A stretch of 64,000 nucleotides of DNA from Methylophaga thalassica (GCF_030159795.1 NZ_BSND01000003.1:372001-436000); one strand, 5' to 3'; counted from the stretch's first letter, positions 16,378 to 25,466 are shown. Numbers and translations: made by a program. Notes: generated by a model not told the origin, from the sequence alone.

Positions 16378-16922
16378 TGACGGACCTCCAGTTCATGTAA
16401 AATATTGCGATAGATAGAAAGTACTCTTTGCCCATACCAGCGTGCACGCTCTTCGTTCCAACTGTGATAGCGGCCTATGCCAAGCTCTAAATCGTTTGGT
16501 GAAGACTTGATTGCTTCGGCCAAAATACTTGAGCCGACGGTAAGGTTGGTGATGGGGTCTAGCAGTTCCGTCGCTGAGCTCACCCGATGCCCATGCCAAT
16601 GCAAATTGATTTGCATTAGCCCAATATCGAGCTGGTATTTTTCACTCTCTTGAAGTGCCTGGTTTAACAGTTGCTCAGCTTCTGTCATAGATTTCGCGTA
16701 GGTTGCATTTGAACCATTGCGAATTGCGTATGGCCATGGACTGGTCATGTTAAGACCACGATGTGAGGCCGACTCAGCTAAGGCAACGGCGTAGAGCATG
16801 ACTGGATCAATACCAACGCTTTGTGCTGCTTTTTCCCACTGATAGCCCGGAAACGCATAGACTGAAGTGCTTGCAGACATGGCTATCACTAGGGCAATGG
16901 TTTTTGCTTTAATCGTTTTCAT
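16374..16922 (-). CDS. Lytic transglycosylase of the SXT/R391 right-end operon
   Basis: A 182-aa protein. A signal peptide (residues 1-23, ending VYAF) is followed by an SLT domain. The likely catalytic glutamate is in YAVALAESAS, with the family motif GLMQINLHW and the later RYHSWNEERARWYG. It should cut peptidoglycan strands locally to let the conjugation apparatus pass; this is inferred from the family. The start ATG 16922 has AGAGGAC upstream and overlaps the previous gene by 14 bases. It is co-transcribed with setD and setC. It corresponds by position to orf92 of R391, from memory. Confidence 0.85.
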   Translation of the reverse strand: MKTIKAKTIALVIAMSASTSVYAFPGYQWEKAAQSVGIDPVMLYAVALAESASHRGLNMTSPWPYAIRNGSNATYAKSMTEAEQLLNQALQESEKYQLDIGLMQINLHWHGHRVSSATELLDPITNLTVGSSILAEAIKSSPNDLELGIGRYHSWNEERARWYGQRVLSIYRNILHELEVRQ

Positions 16923-17571
16923 TTTTGTCCTCTAATTGATTTCCGAGAAGCGCCTGAATGGCTTTCGGACTTATTCTTTTCAAAGGCACTGCGCTAAAGT
17001 CAGCGATGCCTCTTGTATAAACTTGTGCTGCTTTTGACCAGTCGCCCACGGCAACCGGCGCTTGCATATCAAATCCTTTTTGCTGGTTCTGATGGTCTGC
17101 AATACCCTGTAATAGCCTTGGGTATTCACCCACTTCGTCCCGCAGTAAGTAAGCCTGGTAGCGTGTTAAAAACTCTTTTTGCTTAAAGGGGTATTCCCTG
17201 TCGTCAACCTTGCAGAGTTCAACCCATCCCCCCATGTCTGAAATCACGCGGTGGATAAGTGCATCGTCAAACATCACGGATGTCCAAGCGCCAACCTGAC
17301 GAACAGCCTTGTCAACTTTGTTCCAAGCAACCATGGCTCTTGAACCCGAGTTGCCATCGATATGCTTGATGACGTCAGCGGGCTTTGGAAAAAATTGCCC
17401 AGTATCCGGTGATTGAATATGCCGAGTCAGACCGATTCGCACTTCTTCAATGCTATAAGCACGAAGGGCTTCAAATGCGATGGATAGCAATTGCGGTGAT
17501 ACGCTTTTGCCATACATGGCCCAAGCTGCTCCCCAAACTTCAGCAAACTCGCGTTTATCAACCTCCTGCAC
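16909..17571 (-). CDS. Uncharacterised ICE protein (conserved in the croS-setC operon)
   Basis: A 220-aa protein from GTG 17571, which has GGGAGG nine bases upstream. A longer reading from TTG 17637 would overlap the previous gene by 80 bases and has no ribosome site. The protein is soluble, with DTGQFFPKPADVIKHI near residue 60 and a helical C-terminus. The fold recalls small phage or plasmid replication accessory proteins (DUF6475-like), a tentative view. Position between the replication-like gene and the transglycosylase matches the SXT/R391 backbone (orf93 place in R391). Function unknown. Confidence 0.65.
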   Translation of the reverse strand: MQEVDKREFAEVWGAAWAMYGKSVSPQLLSIAFEALRAYSIEEVRIGLTRHIQSPDTGQFFPKPADVIKHIDGNSGSRAMVAWNKVDKAVRQVGAWTSVMFDDALIHRVISDMGGWVELCKVDDREYPFKQKEFLTRYQAYLLRDEVGEYPRLLQGIADHQNQQKGFDMQAPVAVGDWSKAAQVYTRGIADFSAVPLKRISPKAIQALLGNQLEDKNEND

Positions 17572-18427
17572 TTGAACGAACCTCCCGAATACCTGGTCCG
17601 GCCCAGCTTTCAGCGATGCGACGATTGCTTTCTTCAATATTCAATTGGTGATTGCTGCCCTTTAGGCTCGTCGATGATTGCTGTACTTCATCAATGCGAA
17701 CGTACTCGTCTTCCCATTGCCGGTTTAAAAGCCAGTTATGTGGCATAGGGGTCTTAGTCCGATCTTGATACTGCAATCGGTTGTCTCGTTGCTCTTTCCA
17801 GCGTGTTAGCACTTCCAAGGCGAGTTCATGGTCTTCATTGAGGCCCATGCGTAGCCATTCTTCTTTGGCTTTCGCTTTTTTTTCTTTGCGTATTTGTACA
17901 TCCCAGAAGTCTTCAAACTGTATGTGGTCAACAGTTTTAACTGTTGGTTTATTGCTTCTCTCAGAGTCATCCGACCGTTGAGAGTCCCTTACCGGGTTGC
18001 CATCAGGCATAAACAATGATGAAAATTCTTCTGGTAGCCGAGCTTGAAAAGCGGCAAGAGATTTCAAAAGCGATGCCATACCAACGAAGTCGGCAGGTAC
18101 ATCTTTAAGCAACCGAAAGGCTGCCTTACCTTGGTTTGGGTTTTCGATTGGGTTGTGCTTCAGAAAGCTTCGAATCAAAGTCCAACCGGATTCCTCGCAA
18201 CGAATGAGGAACTGATCTTGTTCTAACTCACTTAACGCCTTGGCAACCTGTTGCTCATCCCAGTTCAAGTCAGAAGCAACGTAACCAATCGGCAGTCGAA
18301 AGCAGCCAAGCAAATTACAATGTGGGCATGTAAGCAAATACAGTCCTAGCAACTTCGCAGAGTCACTCCAGGACAAAACGTTTTGCTTTAGCCAAAAGCG
18401 GGTATAGACCTTGCCATAATCACGCAT
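17558..18427 (-). CDS. Replication-initiator-like protein (phage O / helix-turn-helix type) in the croS operon
   Basis: A 289-aa protein. The first ~110 residues look like a winged-helix replication domain (YTRFWLKQNVLSW..., LLGLYLLTCPHCNLLGCFRLP). A charged Ser/Lys-rich linker and a helical C-terminal part with PMPHNWLLNRQWEDE follow, a tail common in phage replication-protein-O-like families. Start ATG 18427 has only a weak upstream GAG. It lies two genes before the transglycosylase and overlaps the next gene by 14 bases. A role in ICE maintenance or replication is plausible but unproven. Confidence 0.65.
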   Translation of the reverse strand: MRDYGKVYTRFWLKQNVLSWSDSAKLLGLYLLTCPHCNLLGCFRLPIGYVASDLNWDEQQVAKALSELEQDQFLIRCEESGWTLIRSFLKHNPIENPNQGKAAFRLLKDVPADFVGMASLLKSLAAFQARLPEEFSSLFMPDGNPVRDSQRSDDSERSNKPTVKTVDHIQFEDFWDVQIRKEKKAKAKEEWLRMGLNEDHELALEVLTRWKEQRDNRLQYQDRTKTPMPHNWLLNRQWEDEYVRIDEVQQSSTSLKGSNHQLNIEESNRRIAESWAGPGIREVRSSAGG

Positions 18428-18482
18428 GGAGGAACTCGCTTTTGTGTTTACGTAAAATGCTGACCATTATTTGCCCTTAATC

Positions 18483-18734
18483 CTACTGGTTACTGGCTTT
18501 CAGCTCGCTTGGGCATTCGGGATAGATGTCCGGTCTTAACTGGGATCGGGTTACCTGTCCTTGCGTAGCTTGTTCGATGGGTAAAACGAATTCAGCGGGA
18601 ACACGCCCTGATTTATTCAACCAAAACCAGACGTTTTGCTGTTTTGAGTTGATGGCTCGTGCTAATGCTGATTGCCCGCCTACCAAGTCAATGGCACGGC
18701 GGAGATGTTTTTGTGTCGTGTTGAACACTTCCAT
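18483..18734 (-). CDS. croS: CroS: Cro-like regulator opposing SetR
   Basis: An 83-aa protein of the YdaS/Cro-like helix-turn-helix type. The segment GGQSALARAINSKQQNVWFWL is the DNA-binding motif, and RVPAEFVLPIEQAT is the typical tail. Start ATG 18734 has AGGAG six bases upstream. It is the first gene of the leftward operon and lies back-to-back with setR over shared operators, the lambda cI/cro arrangement. CroS of SXT/R391 represses setR and is needed for full induction of transfer. Confidence 0.88.
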   Translation of the reverse strand: MEVFNTTQKHLRRAIDLVGGQSALARAINSKQQNVWFWLNKSGRVPAEFVLPIEQATQGQVTRSQLRPDIYPECPSELKASNQ

Positions 18735-18744
18735 ACCGTCTCCT

Positions 18745-18843
18745 GTTACAATAAAAACTGTTACAAGATTGAATGTTACAGTTTAAACTGTAGTTAAGTC
18801 AACAGTTAAAATTGTTGAAAGGCTACAGTTTTATTTGTAGAAT
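18745..18843. promoter_or_regulatory. setR/croS control region: four operators and two divergent promoters
   Basis: Four 20-bp sites of similar dyad symmetry lie at 18745-18764, 18775-18794 (core ACAGTTTAAACTGT), 18799-18818 (TCAACAGTTAAAATTGTTGA) and 18822-18841 (core CTACAGTTTTATTTGTAG). Rightward, TTGAAA (18815-18820) and TAGAAT (18838-18843) with a 17-base spacer form the setR promoter. Leftward, TTGACT (18802-18797) and TGTAAC (18780-18775) with a 16-base spacer are the likely croS operon promoter. Operators overlap both, as in the lambda switch. Which protein binds which site first cannot be read from sequence. Confidence 0.85.
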
Positions 18844-18851
18844 ACGGGCTT

Positions 18852-19499
18852 ATGAAAACTTTATCCGAACGACTAAACCATGCCTTGCAGCTTACTGGGG
18901 TGACTCAGTCTGAGTTGGCTCGTCGCATTGGTATCAAACAGCAGTCGATCAGCCAGATTTGCTCTGGTAAATCGGCTAGGTCTCGTTACACCATGCAGAT
19001 CGCGGAGGCGCTTCGCGTGAATGCTCATTGGCTCGCCACAGGTGATGGCGAGATTGGCTTGGGGGTCGGTAATGTAGAAGTCGGGCCTGATATTAAGGGA
19101 AGAATTCCTCTCATTAACTGGGTTCAGGCTGGTGATTGGACTGAAATAGCGGAGGGATTTGCCCATGAAGATGCTGAGGAGTGGCGTGAAGTCACTGGGA
19201 AAGCACATGAGGGTTGTTTCGCACTTCGCGTAAAAGGCGACAGTATGGAAAATCCAAGCGGAAAAAAATCCATACCTGAGGGAGCAGTGATCGTTGTTGA
19301 TCCTGAGTTACCTTACTCTTCAGGTTCATTGGTTGTTGCGCGTTTGGATGATTCGAAAGAAGCAACCTTTAAGCAGTTGGTTATTGATGGTGAACAGAAG
19401 TATCTAAAACCTTTGAACCCGCAATACCCTGCAATACCGATCAACGGCAACTGCACCATCATCGGTGTAGTACGACAAGCTATCATCGATTTCTGGTAG
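18852..19499 (+). CDS. setR: SetR: CI-like repressor, self-cleaving on DNA damage
   Basis: A 215-aa protein. The N-terminal HTH is SELARRIGIKQQSISQICSG (residues ~19-37). The C-terminal S24 protease domain has the scissile Ala-Gly in WVQAGDW, the catalytic serine in KGDSMENP and the lysine in ATFKQL. RecA filaments trigger self-cleavage, relieving repression of the croS-setDC operon. ATG 18852 lies only about 2 bases after the expected transcription start of the TTGAAA/TAGAAT promoter and has no Shine-Dalgarno, so the mRNA may be leaderless, as for lambda cI from PRM. It is the last ICE gene before prfC. Confidence 0.93.
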   Translation: MKTLSERLNHALQLTGVTQSELARRIGIKQQSISQICSGKSARSRYTMQIAEALRVNAHWLATGDGEIGLGVGNVEVGPDIKGRIPLINWVQAGDWTEIAEGFAHEDAEEWREVTGKAHEGCFALRVKGDSMENPSGKKSIPEGAVIVVDPELPYSSGSLVVARLDDSKEATFKQLVIDGEQKYLKPLNPQYPAIPINGNCTIIGVVRQAIIDFW

Positions 19500-19830
19500 C
19501 GAAGGATTTTGTGGTTTAGCCACAGTTGTTCATGAGCTGAAGAAGCAACGATTGCAAACAGCTACAACTGAGCATTGGCGCACGCTGAGAGTAAATGGTA
19601 ACCGATTAGATAACCATTGATTGTTTATAAAGTCAAGATCAGCGAAAATAGCGGCCAATTACGATTAACACGACGGATTTGACAAGCGAAGAACTGAAAA
19701 GAGAGTACTTCCAAAAGTGTGTACAAATCCGTGTACAAACTAAAAGAATTTATACATGGCAAACCAAGATTTTCTCAATGAAATCAATAAGCGAAGGACC
19801 TTTGCTATCATCTCGCATCCCGATGCCGGT
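19500..19830. other. ICE right end and prfC junction (attR region)
   Basis: This is the non-coding end of the element (256 bases) plus the first codons of prfC. It holds a TTGACA box at 19679-19684 that may belong to the prfC promoter supplied by the ICE. A 9-bp direct repeat GTGTACAAA lies at 19719-19727 and 19731-19739, just before the prfC start. The recombination core is known to lie in the 5' coding part of prfC in this family. I cannot fix its bases here without the unoccupied site or the left junction. Confidence 0.6.
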
Positions 19831-21336
19831 AAAACGACATTAACTGAAAAGCTGCTCTATTTCGGTGGTGCGATTCAGATGGCCGGTAGTGTCAAATCCC
19901 GGAAAACTGATCGTCATGCCACGTCTGACTGGATGGAAATGGAGAAAGAGCGTGGGATCTCGGTCACTTCATCTGTGATGCAGTTTCCTTACCGTGACCG
20001 TATAGTCAACTTACTGGACACACCGGGCCATGCTGATTTCTCAGAAGATACGTACCGGACATTAACGGCGGTTGACTCGGCCCTGATGGTGATTGATAGC
20101 GCGAAAGGTGTTGAAGAACGGACCATTAAATTAATGGAAGTGTGTCGCCTGCGTGACACGCCGATTCTCACTTTCGTTAATAAACTCGACCGCGAAGGTC
20201 GTGAACCGATTGAACTACTTGATGAAGTCGAAACGATTCTGAATATTCAATGTGCACCGATTACCTGGCCAATTGGTATGGGGAAAGGTTTTAAAGGTAT
20301 TTTCCATTTACTGAATGACAGTGTGCATATATTCGAACCACACAGTAAAGAAGCCGGAGAAATTATTGAAGGGTTGGACAATCCAAGACTGGATGAACTG
20401 TTTGGCAGTATGGCCGAAGATTTACGTGAAGAAATTGAGTTAGTTCGTGGTGCCAGTCATGAATTTGATTTGGATGAATTTCTGGCCGGGCGTTTGACGC
20501 CAGTGTTTTTCGGTTCAGCGATGAATAACTTTGGTATTACCGAATTAATGGATTCTTTCGTCGAATATGCACCACCGCCACAGCCGCGTGAAACCAAAAC
20601 ACGTGAAGTGGATGCCGCTGAAGAAGCCTTCAGTGGTTTTGTGTTTAAGATTCAGGCCAATATGGATCCGAAACATCGTGACCGTATTGCGTTTTTACGT
20701 GTGTGTTCAGGCAAATACACAAAAGGGATGAAGCTGCATCAGGCGCGTATTGGCAAGGATGTAACAATCGCAAATGCAGTGACTTTTATGGCGGCTGAAC
20801 GTGAGCAGGCAGAAGAAGCCTATCCAGGCGATATTCTGGGGCTGCACAATCACGGCACCATTCAGATAGGTGATACCTTCACTCAAGGTGAAGATCTTCA
20901 GTTCACCGGTATTCCCTATTTTGCGCCTGAGTTATTCCGTCGGGTCAGACTGAAAGATCCACTCAAGAATAAAGCCTTACTAAAAGGCTTACAGCAATTG
21001 AGTGAAGAAGGTGCAACTCAGTTATTCCGACCTTTGGATAATAACGACTTGATCTTGGGTGCGGTGGGTGTGCTTCAGTTCGATGTAGTAATCCATCGTT
21101 TGAAAGGTGAATATAACGTCGAATGTGCTTATGAAGCGGTTCAGGTGTATACCGCACGCTGGGTCTATTGTGATGATGTGCGGAAACTGGAAGAGTTTAA
21201 AAAGAAAGCATCACAAAACCTGGCATTGGATGGTGCGGGTAATCTGACCTATATCGCTCCTACCCGAGTGAATCTTGACCTGACGATGGAACGCTGGCCT
21301 GATATCGATTTCCGGGCAACACGCGAACATCTCTGA
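19756..21336 (+). CDS. prfC: Peptide chain release factor 3
   Basis: A 526-aa translational GTPase. It has the P-loop [15 protein letters not shown], the switch/G3 motif [14 protein letters not shown] and the G4 motif NKLDRE. Full length for RF3, which recycles RF1/RF2 after termination. Start ATG 19756 is supplied by the ICE, so the first residues ([11 protein letters not shown]) are probably element-encoded and the body host-encoded. The reading frame is intact across the presumed junction. The ribosome site (AAAGAA) is weak. It is the last gene touched by the element; the genes after it are chromosomal. Confidence 0.95.
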   Translation: MANQDFLNEINKRRTFAIISHPDAGKTTLTEKLLYFGGAIQMAGSVKSRKTDRHATSDWMEMEKERGISVTSSVMQFPYRDRIVNLLDTPGHADFSEDTYRTLTAVDSALMVIDSAKGVEERTIKLMEVCRLRDTPILTFVNKLDREGREPIELLDEVETILNIQCAPITWPIGMGKGFKGIFHLLNDSVHIFEPHSKEAGEIIEGLDNPRLDELFGSMAEDLREEIELVRGASHEFDLDEFLAGRLTPVFFGSAMNNFGITELMDSFVEYAPPPQPRETKTREVDAAEEAFSGFVFKIQANMDPKHRDRIAFLRVCSGKYTKGMKLHQARIGKDVTIANAVTFMAAEREQAEEAYPGDILGLHNHGTIQIGDTFTQGEDLQFTGIPYFAPELFRRVRLKDPLKNKALLKGLQQLSEEGATQLFRPLDNNDLILGAVGVLQFDVVIHRLKGEYNVECAYEAVQVYTARWVYCDDVRKLEEFKKKASQNLALDGAGNLTYIAPTRVNLDLTMERWPDIDFRATREHL

Positions 21337-21377
21337 TGATTGAATGAGTATTGCTTGATTGCGGTTATGTATTATAT

Positions 21378-21396
21378 GATAATGATTCTCATTTAT
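21378..21396. promoter_or_regulatory. Fur box before the fecI-fecR-receptor locus
   Basis: The 19-bp GATAATGATTCTCATTTAT matches 14 of 19 positions of the classical Fur consensus GATAATGATAATCATTATC. It lies 20 bases before the fecI start and overlaps the presumed promoter. Iron-replete repression by Fur is the expected control. Confidence 0.75.
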
Positions 21397-21415
21397 TTAA
21401 CTCGTCAGGCAATGT

Positions 21416-21928
21416 ATGTCCGTTTATCAGGAGTCAGAGCAACAAACCATAGCTAGTCTTTACCGACAGCACCATTCTTGGTTATTTCGCTGGCTTCGTA
21501 GCAAAGTCGAGTCAACGGAATCAGCTGCTGATATTTCTCATGATATTTTTGTGACCTTATTGTCGCGTGAGGAGCAGCTCTTATTAGAAGAGCCGCGTGC
21601 ATTTCTCACCACGCTGGCCAAGCGCAGTGTGGCTAATCACTGACGCCGTCAATATGTTGAAAAAGCCTATCTAGAAGCGATTTCTGACATACCTGAAGAT
21701 TTACATCCCTCTGAAGAAGAGCAGGCTATTATTATAGAGTCGATAGTAGCGATTAATCAGCGATTACAAGGTTTGCCACTGGATGTGAAGCGGGCATTTC
21801 TTTATGCGCAACTGGATGGAATGAAACAGCAGGAAATTGCTGAGAAATTGTCTGTTTCGGTCTCTACCGTTAAACGCTACCTGGGTCGTGCTGCTGCTCA
21901 ATGCTATTTTGCGATCAGCGTGAAATAA
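21416..21928 (+). pseudogene. fecI: FecI-like ECF sigma factor interrupted by an in-frame stop
   Basis: The frame 21416-21928 (171 codons) encodes a normal-length FecI-type sigma factor, except for a TGA at 21641-21643. Before it lie region 2 residues (DISHDIFVTLLSREE). After it, in the same frame, come the family's linker (RRQYVEKAYLEAI) and region 4 (KRAFLYAQLDGMKQQEIAEKL...VSTVKRYLGRA). Relatives have Trp (TGG) where the TGA sits, so a single G-to-A change explains it. The truncated 75-aa product lacks the -35-binding region 4. No frameshift is involved. It should activate the receptor gene two genes downstream. Confidence 0.85.
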
Positions 21929-21931
21929 AAA

Positions 21932-22900
21932 ATGACTGAAGCCATTCAAATAGAACAAAAGATCGCCTTAGAGGCGATTGAATGGTATCTGAGCTTGAGC
22001 GAACGTGATGATGACCATGTGCTCAGACAGCAATGGCAGGAGTGGCTTGAGGCTGACAGCAGTCATCAAATCGCCTGGTCAAGAATCGAACAGGTCAATA
22101 ACGAGCTGAGTTCTTTAAGCTCACCGCTTTCACGCGTGGTGACTCACCAATCATTAAATAAAGCGGCTAAAAGTCGTCGTCATTTTTTACAGTCATTGGC
22201 CGGTGTAGCCATTATCAGTGGTGGTTCCTGGGCATTTTTAAAGAATGATACGTTTCTTGCACCCTTAATGGCTGACTACCATACAGGGATTGCTGAGACT
22301 CGACAGGTGACACTGGTAGATGGCACCCAAGTTTATATGAATGCCAATACGGCATTATCAGTAGATTATTCAGAGCAACAGCGTTACCTCACATTGCTGG
22401 CGGGTGATGTACTCATCACCACGGCAAAAGATAATAGACCCTTTTTATTAAAAACACCGTGGGCTGATATGCAGCCGTTGGGCACACGTTTTTATGTGAA
22501 ACAGCGTGAAAATCTGGCATTACTTGCTGTGTATGAAGGTGCTGTTAATATCATCAGACAGGATAGATTTCCGACGTTACTGATTAAAGCAGGTCATCAA
22601 ATCAGCTTTGCTGCTGACCAGTCGGCTTCGGTTGTTCCTGCCAGAGAAGAGGCATTGGCATGGCAACAGCATATGTTAATAGCAGATAACATGGCTCTGG
22701 CTGACGTATTAACAGAATTGGAAAATTATCACCATGGATGGTTACGTTGTGACCCGACAATAGCCACCCGCCGAGTCTCGGGGACTTATCCATTAATCGA
22801 TGTTGAGCAAGTATTACGAGCGTTATCTGCAACATTGCAGATTGAGTTAGTTTATAGAACGCGTTACTGGATTATGCTCAGACCAAAACAGACCGTTTAA
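21932..22900 (+). CDS. fecR: FecR-type anti-sigma factor / signal transducer
   Basis: A 322-aa protein. An N-terminal cytoplasmic FecR_N domain (AIEWYLSLSERDDDHVLRQQW) is followed by one membrane helix (~residues 84-104, FLQSLAGVAIISGGSWAF). The periplasmic FecR domain comes next (TRQVTLVDGTQVYMNANTAL, LAGDVLITTAKD) and then a C-terminal STN-binding region. It normally passes the ligand signal from the outer-membrane receptor to the FecI sigma factor. Start ATG 21932 is three bases after the fecI stop. The gene itself is intact, although both its partners here are damaged. Confidence 0.9.
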   Translation: MTEAIQIEQKIALEAIEWYLSLSERDDDHVLRQQWQEWLEADSSHQIAWSRIEQVNNELSSLSSPLSRVVTHQSLNKAAKSRRHFLQSLAGVAIISGGSWAFLKNDTFLAPLMADYHTGIAETRQVTLVDGTQVYMNANTALSVDYSEQQRYLTLLAGDVLITTAKDNRPFLLKTPWADMQPLGTRFYVKQRENLALLAVYEGAVNIIRQDRFPTLLIKAGHQISFAADQSASVVPAREEALAWQQHMLIADNMALADVLTELENYHHGWLRCDPTIATRRVSGTYPLIDVEQVLRALSATLQIELVYRTRYWIMLRPKQTV

Positions 22901-22956
22901 TTTTTTTGGTCTTTTTTTCATTCTCACGTGACAGAACAAATAGACACTATTTGTTA

Positions 22957-25459
22957 ATGGAAGTGAGACATCGCATGTTATACAAGCCAACGTTATTGAG
23001 CGCCATGACGCTCGCAACTGCTTTACTGACCACCACAGGTTTGGTCCTGATATCACCGACGCTGGTATTAGCAGCAGATCAAGAGATCAGTAGCACAAAA
23101 CAAAAAGTTAATTTTAATGTGGCAGCAGGTCAGTTAACCACCGCATTAAATCAGTTTGGTCAACAAGCAGGTATTTTATTAAGTTATTCGCCTGAATTAG
23201 CCAGTCCATATAAAACCGCAGGGCTGAGGGGTGAATACAGCATTAGCATGGGCTTGCAAAAACTATTGCAAGGCACCTCTTTGTCCGTGGTTAAACAATC
23301 AGAAAATAGTTATCGTCTGACACAAAGTAACGAACAGTCTGCTGATTTACCTGTGGTGACGGTCACGGGGGAAAAATCATCATTATCGCCTTATACACCG
23401 ATTGATAGTTATGCTGCACAGCGCAGTGCATCAGCGACTAAAAACAACGCCTCAATTTTTGATACACCGCAGTCAATTTCAGTGGTTACCCAACAGCAAT
23501 TAACTATTCGTGGTGCAAAAACGGTCACAGAGGCATTGCAATACACGCCGAGTCTGAGTGTGCCTTATGGTGTACGATACACGCTATGACTGGTTTAGTT
23601 TGCGTGGCTTTGATGCCAAAACACAGGTCTATCGTGATGGTCTGCTGATTCCAACCAGTACCTATGGTCTACCCAGAGCGGATAGTTATGCATTAGAGCG
23701 AGTAGAAGTGATTCGAGGTCCGAGTTCAGTGACTTATGGGCAAGCTCAACCCGGTGGTTTGGTGAATTTGGTCAGCAAACGCCCTACGGAGGAGCCTTTG
23801 CATGAATTACGTCTGTCAGCTGGCAGTAATGACTTTTTTGAGTTAGCCGGTGATTTCAGTGGCAAAGTTGATGAGGAAGGCAAATTACTATATCGCCTGA
23901 CCTTTGTGGGTAACGATAGTAATTCAGAAGTCGATTATAACGACTCCAGACGTAAGATGGTGGCACCCTCATTAACCTGGAATATCAGTGATGATACTCA
24001 GTTAACGGTACTAGCTGTTGAGCAGCATGATGATCAAACTTATAGTTTTAATAGTCATTTCTCACCAGCATTGTTGAAAACTTTTAGTGCTTTTCGAGGT
24101 GGAGCGAAGGTCTACGATCGAGAATTCGGTTTTTTTGATGGTGAAGAGGATTTTAATAACTTTGAGCGTGATTATCGAGCAGTGGGATATGAGTTTTCTC
24201 ATACTTTTAATGATACATGGTCTTTCAGACAAAACACCCGATATGATCAAGTTGATCTAGACTTTAAAGCTCTTGGTATTAGCGGTGATCTATTTGCATC
24301 TGATTTAACTTCAGGTATACAAGGTAGAGTAGCTTCCAGAAAGAAAGAAGAATTAAATGCTTTTGCTGTAGATAATCAGTTGTTAGCGCATTTTGATGCT
24401 GGAAAACTAACTCATGATGTGCTTATTGGTCTGGATTGGCGCTATTCTGATGCTACAGAAAAGACTTTTAGTGGAACAGCCACAGCGATTAATTATTTAA
24501 ATCCTGTGTATGGTTCAGCAGTAGGTGATCTCTCGCTTAGTCAAGATAGAGATATTTACTCGCGTCAAACAGGGTTGTATATGCAGGACCAACTCGCTTA
24601 TGAAAATTGGCGTTTACTGATTGGCGGACGTTACGACTGGGTTAAAAATGATGTTGATGTGAATTATACAAACAGTAGCGATGTTGATGCAGATAAATCA
24701 GCGGAAGATTTTTCAGGGCGTATTGGTTTGGTCTATAAATTTGATAATGGCCTTTCGCCTTATATGAGTTATAGCGAATCATTTAATTTAGTCACAAAAA
24801 CCGATACGAATGGCAATTTATTTGATCCTGAAAAAGCCAAGCAATATGAAGTCGGTGTGAAGTATGAACCGAAAAATATTGATGGTTTTATCAGTATGGC
24901 TGTGTTTGATTTGACGAAAGAGGACTATGTCATCACCGAGTACGATGCCGTGAATGTTAATGGTGTATCACGTCAGGTGGGTGAGGTGAACTCTACCGGT
25001 GTGGAAATTGAAGCCGGTTTAGATATATCCGAACAAGTCAAACTCACAGCCGCTTACAGTTATGTTGATGCGCGTATTACTGAAAGTCCAAATAGCTGGG
25101 AAAAAGATAGTCTGATTCCTAACCAACCCCGTCAAACAGCAAGCTTATGGCTTGATTACACACAAACAAGCGGTGTACTGAAAGGTTTAGGCGTAGGGGC
25201 AGGCTTACGTTATATTGGTGAAAGCACTTATATTGGCAAGGATAATTTGAGTGCGCTCAGCGGTAATCAGAGTGTCGATATTGAAACCGGTGGTTACACA
25301 TTAACTGACGCTAGTATCCGTTATGACTTTGATGATGTGAGACTGGCGCTGAACGTCAGTAATTTATTTGATCGTGAGTACACCACCACATGTACGGATC
25401 TGGTCTGTTATTACGGTGACGGCCGTCGAGTCATCGCCTCAGCGACTTACAACTGGTAG
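22957..25459 (+). pseudogene. TonB-dependent siderophore receptor, split by a one-base frameshift
   Basis: The 5' part (to ~23574) encodes a signal peptide, an STN signalling domain (NFNVAAGQLTTALNQFGQQ) and the start of the plug (SIFDTPQSISVVTQQQL). The 3' part (~23576-25459, +2 relative frame) continues the plug with DTRYDWFSLRGFD and the whole beta-barrel, ending in the C-terminal aromatic RRVIASATYNW. At 23572-23575 one extra base shifts the frame; removing it restores PYGVDTRYDW, the usual family sequence. The STN domain fits control through FecR-FecI. It should import a ferric siderophore, type unknown. The start could be ATG 22957 or 22975. Confidence 0.87.
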
Positions 25460-25466
25460 TTCTACC

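Larger units (their letters stand above)
1..19830. mobile_element. Right-hand portion of an SXT/R391-family integrative conjugative element, ending in prfC
   Basis: The block carries the family's right-end layout: traF-traH-traG, convergent eex, a leftward operon ending in setD-setC (FlhD/FlhC-like), croS, and rightward setR immediately before prfC. Insertion at the 5' end of prfC is the known integration site of SXT/R391 elements. The left end (int, xis, oriT, most tra genes) lies outside the window. The exact right boundary is not visible without the empty-site sequence. I place it within the first ~75 bases of prfC by analogy, so the end coordinate is approximate. The 2.1-8.8 kb segment is variable cargo; the rest is backbone. 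Confidence 0.9.

Noticed and set aside
17572-17637. Longer N-terminus (TTG 17637) for the 220-aa ICE protein
   Set aside because: No ribosome site, a long overlap with the preceding gene, and GTG 17571 has GGGAGG at a good distance.
18745-18841. CRISPR-like repeat array
   Set aside because: The four similar 20-bp sites are dyad operators of differing sequence, tightly packed between divergent regulators; there are no spacers.
21641-21643. Selenocysteine or programmed readthrough at the fecI TGA
   Set aside because: Relatives have tryptophan there, the next bases show no SECIS-like stem that I can see, and FecI has no need for selenocysteine. A nonsense mutation is simpler.
22906-22956. Upstream start of the receptor gene
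   Set aside because: The 17 extra residues spoil the signal peptide and overlap a T-rich stretch after fecR.
23566-23581. Programmed ribosomal frameshift in the receptor gene
   Set aside because: No slippery heptamer is present (the bases are TGGTGTACGAT) and TonB receptors are not known to use recoding.
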